Below are positions 61,247 to 64,000 of a DNA stretch of 64,000 bases, one piece after another. Position 1 is the first letter of the stretch. Every line of letters starts with the position of its first letter. Location of the stretch: the NCBI GenBank assembly GCA_964035545.1, contig OZ037769.1, positions 5,700,429 through 5,764,428 of the forward strand, in the 5' to 3' direction. The position numbers and the translations under genes were made by a program. This stretch comes from Bugula neritina (lineage: Eukaryota; Bryozoa; Gymnolaemata; Cheilostomatida; Bugulidae). Under the pieces are notes generated by a model. It saw only the letters and a program-made list of their open reading frames with translations. It was not told where the DNA came from and did no database searches.

Positions 61247-61559
61247 AACAACTAATCTCTGGGTGAAACCGGAGTGTAGCTCTTGGTGAATGTTAATAGA
61301 GTTGTCTTTCAAATTGCAATATAGAAAAGATAACTCTTTAGGTGTACAAGCCATGAATACCGCTGTTCCACGTATGTCTCGAGATCGCCATTGTAGACTC
61401 TTATTGTTGTACTTGTAGAAAAATTAAATACGGAAAAAAGAAATATTATCATAATAAGTGTTGATTACTCATTATTTCTACATACGAAGAGTTATATAAA
61501 TGCTAATTTTGTTTTGTCGCAAACGCAATTTCAAAAGAGATAACTATTTTCAAGGGAAA

Positions 61560-61640
61560 ATAAATACACAAAAGACGGACTAATCCGACCCAAAAGAAAG
61601 GCGGCAAAACTTCTGCGTAGTGGGAACGAACGAACAAACG
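61560..61640 (+). other. Possible 5' UTR exon of the zinc-finger gene
   Basis: A locally GC-richer stretch ends AACGAACAAACG before a GTATGT donor at 61641. The acceptor CCACAG at 63587-63592 leads into the zinc-finger start exon. The pairing is inferred from position only. Confidence 0.3.
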
Positions 61641-61939
61641 GTATGTGCTTTTTTCACGATCACTTTGTCACAGCTTAATTAGACTCCCAGTTTACTACAA
61701 TATTTGCAGACTGTACTATCAAATTAGAGGCGCAAAACTTGAAACCATACTGCTTCAATATAACTATAAGTATTTTTCACATCTACTGATCTAGTGATTT
61801 ACCTTAATGAAATTAAATTACTAGTAGTAACTGTAAGTGTAAGTGTAGCAACAACTTAAACTAAAACTTATCCAGAGACCAACTCCAACCCGAAGTCATA
61901 AATGATAAATTTAAAATTACCAAATAATTGAAATTGAAA

Positions 61940-62460
61940 TCTCTTTGTGTTAGTGTTACTATCACTATTGTGTTAGTATTACTATTAGTATTACTGTTAG
62001 TGTTACTATTACTATAACTATTAGTATTACTAATAGTAGTATTACTATTAGTATTACTAAAGTATTAGACTTTAGTGACTTAGTATTACTATTAGTATTA
62101 CTATTACAATTTACTATTATATTTAGTAATTTGGTAATACTAATACTAATAGTAATACTTATACTAATAGTAATACTAATAGTAATAAAACTAGGAGTAA
62201 ACTTTAAAGAGTAAAGTGCTACTAGGCCTACTAGGTCACTAGTACTAGTACTACTACTAGCCAGTACCTGCTGCTAGTCTAATTTTTTAAGACTATTACT
62301 CTTAGAAATGTATAAAATAATACTACCCAATACTTATACTAATAGTGCTGATAATAATACTCATAGTCATACTAATGCTCATACTGATACTCGTAGTCAT
62401 GGACCATGGTCATACCCATACTGATACTCATAGACTCATACCGAATTCCTATCATTCATA
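61940..62460. repeat. Degenerate (TAGTAT/TACTAT) array with internal inversion
   Basis: TATTACTATTAGTATTAC words dominate 61950-62110, and their reverse complements (TAATACTAATAGTAATAC) dominate 62130-62190, so the array can fold. From 62340 the words become CATACTGATACTCATAG. There is no coding content. Confidence 0.8.
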
Positions 62461-62571
62461 TTGATGGTCATATTGTGACTAATAGACAATAGCAATTCTC
62501 TTTAGTCATCTCTCATCTATCTGCGATCAAGATCAGTAACTAAAAGTGAAAGAGAATTTAAATTAGAGTAA

Positions 62572-62915
62572 GCCTAGGGCCACACGGCGCGTATTTTCGC
62601 ATGTGAAAATGGAAATCACAAGTAGCAAAGGTGTTCACTGTAGCGTCAGTGATGCGTGATAAATAAAGCTTTCATTTTTAAATCGCACTCGATTTCAATA
62701 AAACGCAATTTACTGGAATGTAGCACTAAAATAAAGAAATTGGGCTCGCTGAATAGCTACCAGCCAATTAGGTGACGATGACAGAGACGATTCGCACTTG
62801 TCGCTCAGCATTTTCAACGCAAGTGCGAACGTTTTCTCAACGCGCACAGTGGACACCTTTGCTACTTGTGATTTCAATTTTCGCATGCGAAAATACGCGC
62901 CGTGTGGCCCTAGGC
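62572..62915. mobile_element. Harbinger-like MITE with TAA target duplication
   Basis: The ends GCCTAGGGCCACACGGCGCG continue as TATTTTCGCATG and match inverted for about 67 bases with three or four changes. TAA occurs on both sides (62569-62571, 62916-62918), fitting the 3-bp TWA duplication of PIF/Harbinger. The element is 344 bp without intact transposase; the minus-strand open frame here is read through the element. Confidence 0.8.
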
Positions 62916-63404
62916 TAAGAGTTAAGCTTTTACTTGAGTTGAACCTAACTTGAACTAAAAACCTGAATGTTATACTAACAGTAACAGTAACAGTCACATT
63001 TTAATAGTTATATTATAAATATTTTTAATATCTTTAGCTTAAACTGTTGCTAATAGTAATACAGTCGTTACTAGTATGTTTGCCATCACTATGAGTATGA
63101 CTATTATCTATATTATATAAGTATGTCTTTTGCTTTTTAATTGTTAGTTTAACTATGGAGTGATGAATGACATTGATTAATAAAAGGTCATATAGAATTA
63201 AGTAGTTCAATTAATAATATTGCATTCACACTATGATTCAATAAGTAATTATGAAATGAAAAGTGAGTGAGTGACAAAACATGGTATAATTGCATTATTT
63301 CCTTTTCACTGCTATTGGCATAAATGACACTAGTACAAGTCAACTCTTATTTGGCATTATTTATAAGTTAGGTAAAATAGTCAAACTGTAGAATTAAATT
63401 TTCT

Positions 63405-63416
63405 GGGGGGGGGGGG
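63405..63416. repeat. G12 homopolymer
   Basis: A run of twelve G between the Harbinger-like element and the zinc-finger gene. Similar G runs occur at about 19951 and 22466. Confidence 0.9.
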
Positions 63417-63640
63417 TGCCAAGTTACAATAATAGTTACAGTAGTTGAGTTACAGTCGTTATGTAAAAGATGAATTTGTAATACATAAGCTTCACATCTA
63501 CTATGGTTGATTTGGTATCACTTAGGATTTGCCTTGCGGATATCCTATTACTATATATTGTCATCCTGTACCTCTTTTACCTTTGACCACAGTAATTGTG
63601 GAGAAGATTTTCTTTGGAGCTCGGTGGCCCTTCTTTCATA

Positions 63641-63865
63641 ATGGCTGACATAGAAATGGCAGATAGACCTGTTGTGGTGGAGAAAGTAAGCAAACAAGTG
63701 ATGTGTGGCCACTGTAAATACACATGCAGCGATATGGAAGAACTGAAACAACACATGAAGGACAATCATCTCAGCAACCCTTCTGGTTTGTTATTAACAA
63801 AAAACATCAATTTACCAAGATTCAAAGCCGACCCAAAGTTGGGTATTGTAGCGTATTTGGTTTAA
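63641..63865 (+). CDS. C2H2 zinc-finger protein, first coding exon (continues beyond window or ends here)
   Basis: The ATG at 63641 (A at -3) opens MADIEMADRPVVVEKVSKQV, followed by one C2H2 finger: MCGHCKYTCSDMEELKQHMK then DNH (Cys-x2-Cys-x12-His-x4-His). Such a single N-terminal finger usually begins a larger nuclear DNA-binding protein. A possible donor (TCTG/GTTTGT) lies at 63785/63786 in phase 1; if it is used, the rest of the gene lies to the right of the window. If not, the frame closes at 63865 after 74 codons, which is short for this class. An acceptor CCACAG at 63592 suggests an upstream leader exon. Orthology cannot be assigned from one finger. Confidence 0.6.
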   Translation: MADIEMADRPVVVEKVSKQVMCGHCKYTCSDMEELKQHMKDNHLSNPSGLLLTKNINLPRFKADPKLGIVAYLV

Positions 63866-64000
63866 ATAAGTGCAACTTACTAACAATATGTATCAGTAAC
63901 TTTGTTGCTAAAGTTTGAAAAGCGCTTACCTTTAATTTTGTATTTATAGTAGTAATAAAACTCACACACGTTTATAGTCTCCATCCCTGTAAAAAAACCC

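Noticed and set aside
62710-62997. 95-codon minus-strand frame with MLSDKCESS
   Set aside because: It reads through the Harbinger-like MITE and its inverted end; at most a transposase scrap.

Overview
The window is nuclear DNA from an animal. Genes are split by AT-rich introns with GT..AG borders, there is no operon structure, and miniature inverted-repeat elements (MITEs) and tandem repeats are scattered through introns and intergenic DNA. The gene families (translin, SLC39/ZIP13, a SAM-SH2 adaptor of the SLP-76/BLNK type, thyroglobulin type-1 proteins) are metazoan. Divergence from the vertebrate sequences I know suggests an invertebrate, perhaps a lophotrochozoan, but I cannot fix the phylum from sequence alone. 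I rebuilt gene models by hand from splice signals, reading-frame phase and family similarity; every exon junction reported is phase-consistent.

Layout. 1-6650 (+): two tandem paralogous genes for small secreted cysteine-rich proteins with thyroglobulin type-1 domains. The first enters from the left edge; the second is complete but stops inside its second thyroglobulin repeat. 7188-12114 (-): translin in six coding exons, 248 aa. 13046-20829 (+): a ZIP13-like zinc transporter (SLC39A13) in eight coding exons, 416 aa, divergent from translin across a 0.9 kb gap. 20830-26292: gene-poor DNA with repeats, a tRNA-derived fragment and one unexplained open frame. 26293-58712 (-): a large SLP-76/BLNK-like adaptor gene in eighteen coding exons, 743 aa, with an N-terminal SAM domain, a long proline- and tyrosine-rich middle that includes a 17-nt microexon, and a C-terminal SH2 domain. 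Its 18.4 kb intron contains, on the opposite strand, an unrecognised gene of 394 aa whose coding part is a single exon (43103-44287) with its own TATA box, 5' UTR intron and poly(A) signal. 58713-63600: upstream DNA with a probable adaptor promoter, degenerate short repeats, palindromes and a Harbinger-like MITE. 63641 to the right edge (+): the start of a C2H2 zinc-finger gene.

Mobile DNA is mostly non-autonomous DNA transposons: a hAT-type element with a perfect 8-bp target duplication, a Harbinger-type element with a TAA duplication, a TA-flanked element, a ~155-bp family with four copies, and other fold-back elements. No intact transposase, rRNA or CRISPR array was seen. The genes do not form one pathway. 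The most interesting locus is the invertebrate SLP-76-like adaptor, with its microexon in a tyrosine motif and its nested antisense gene.
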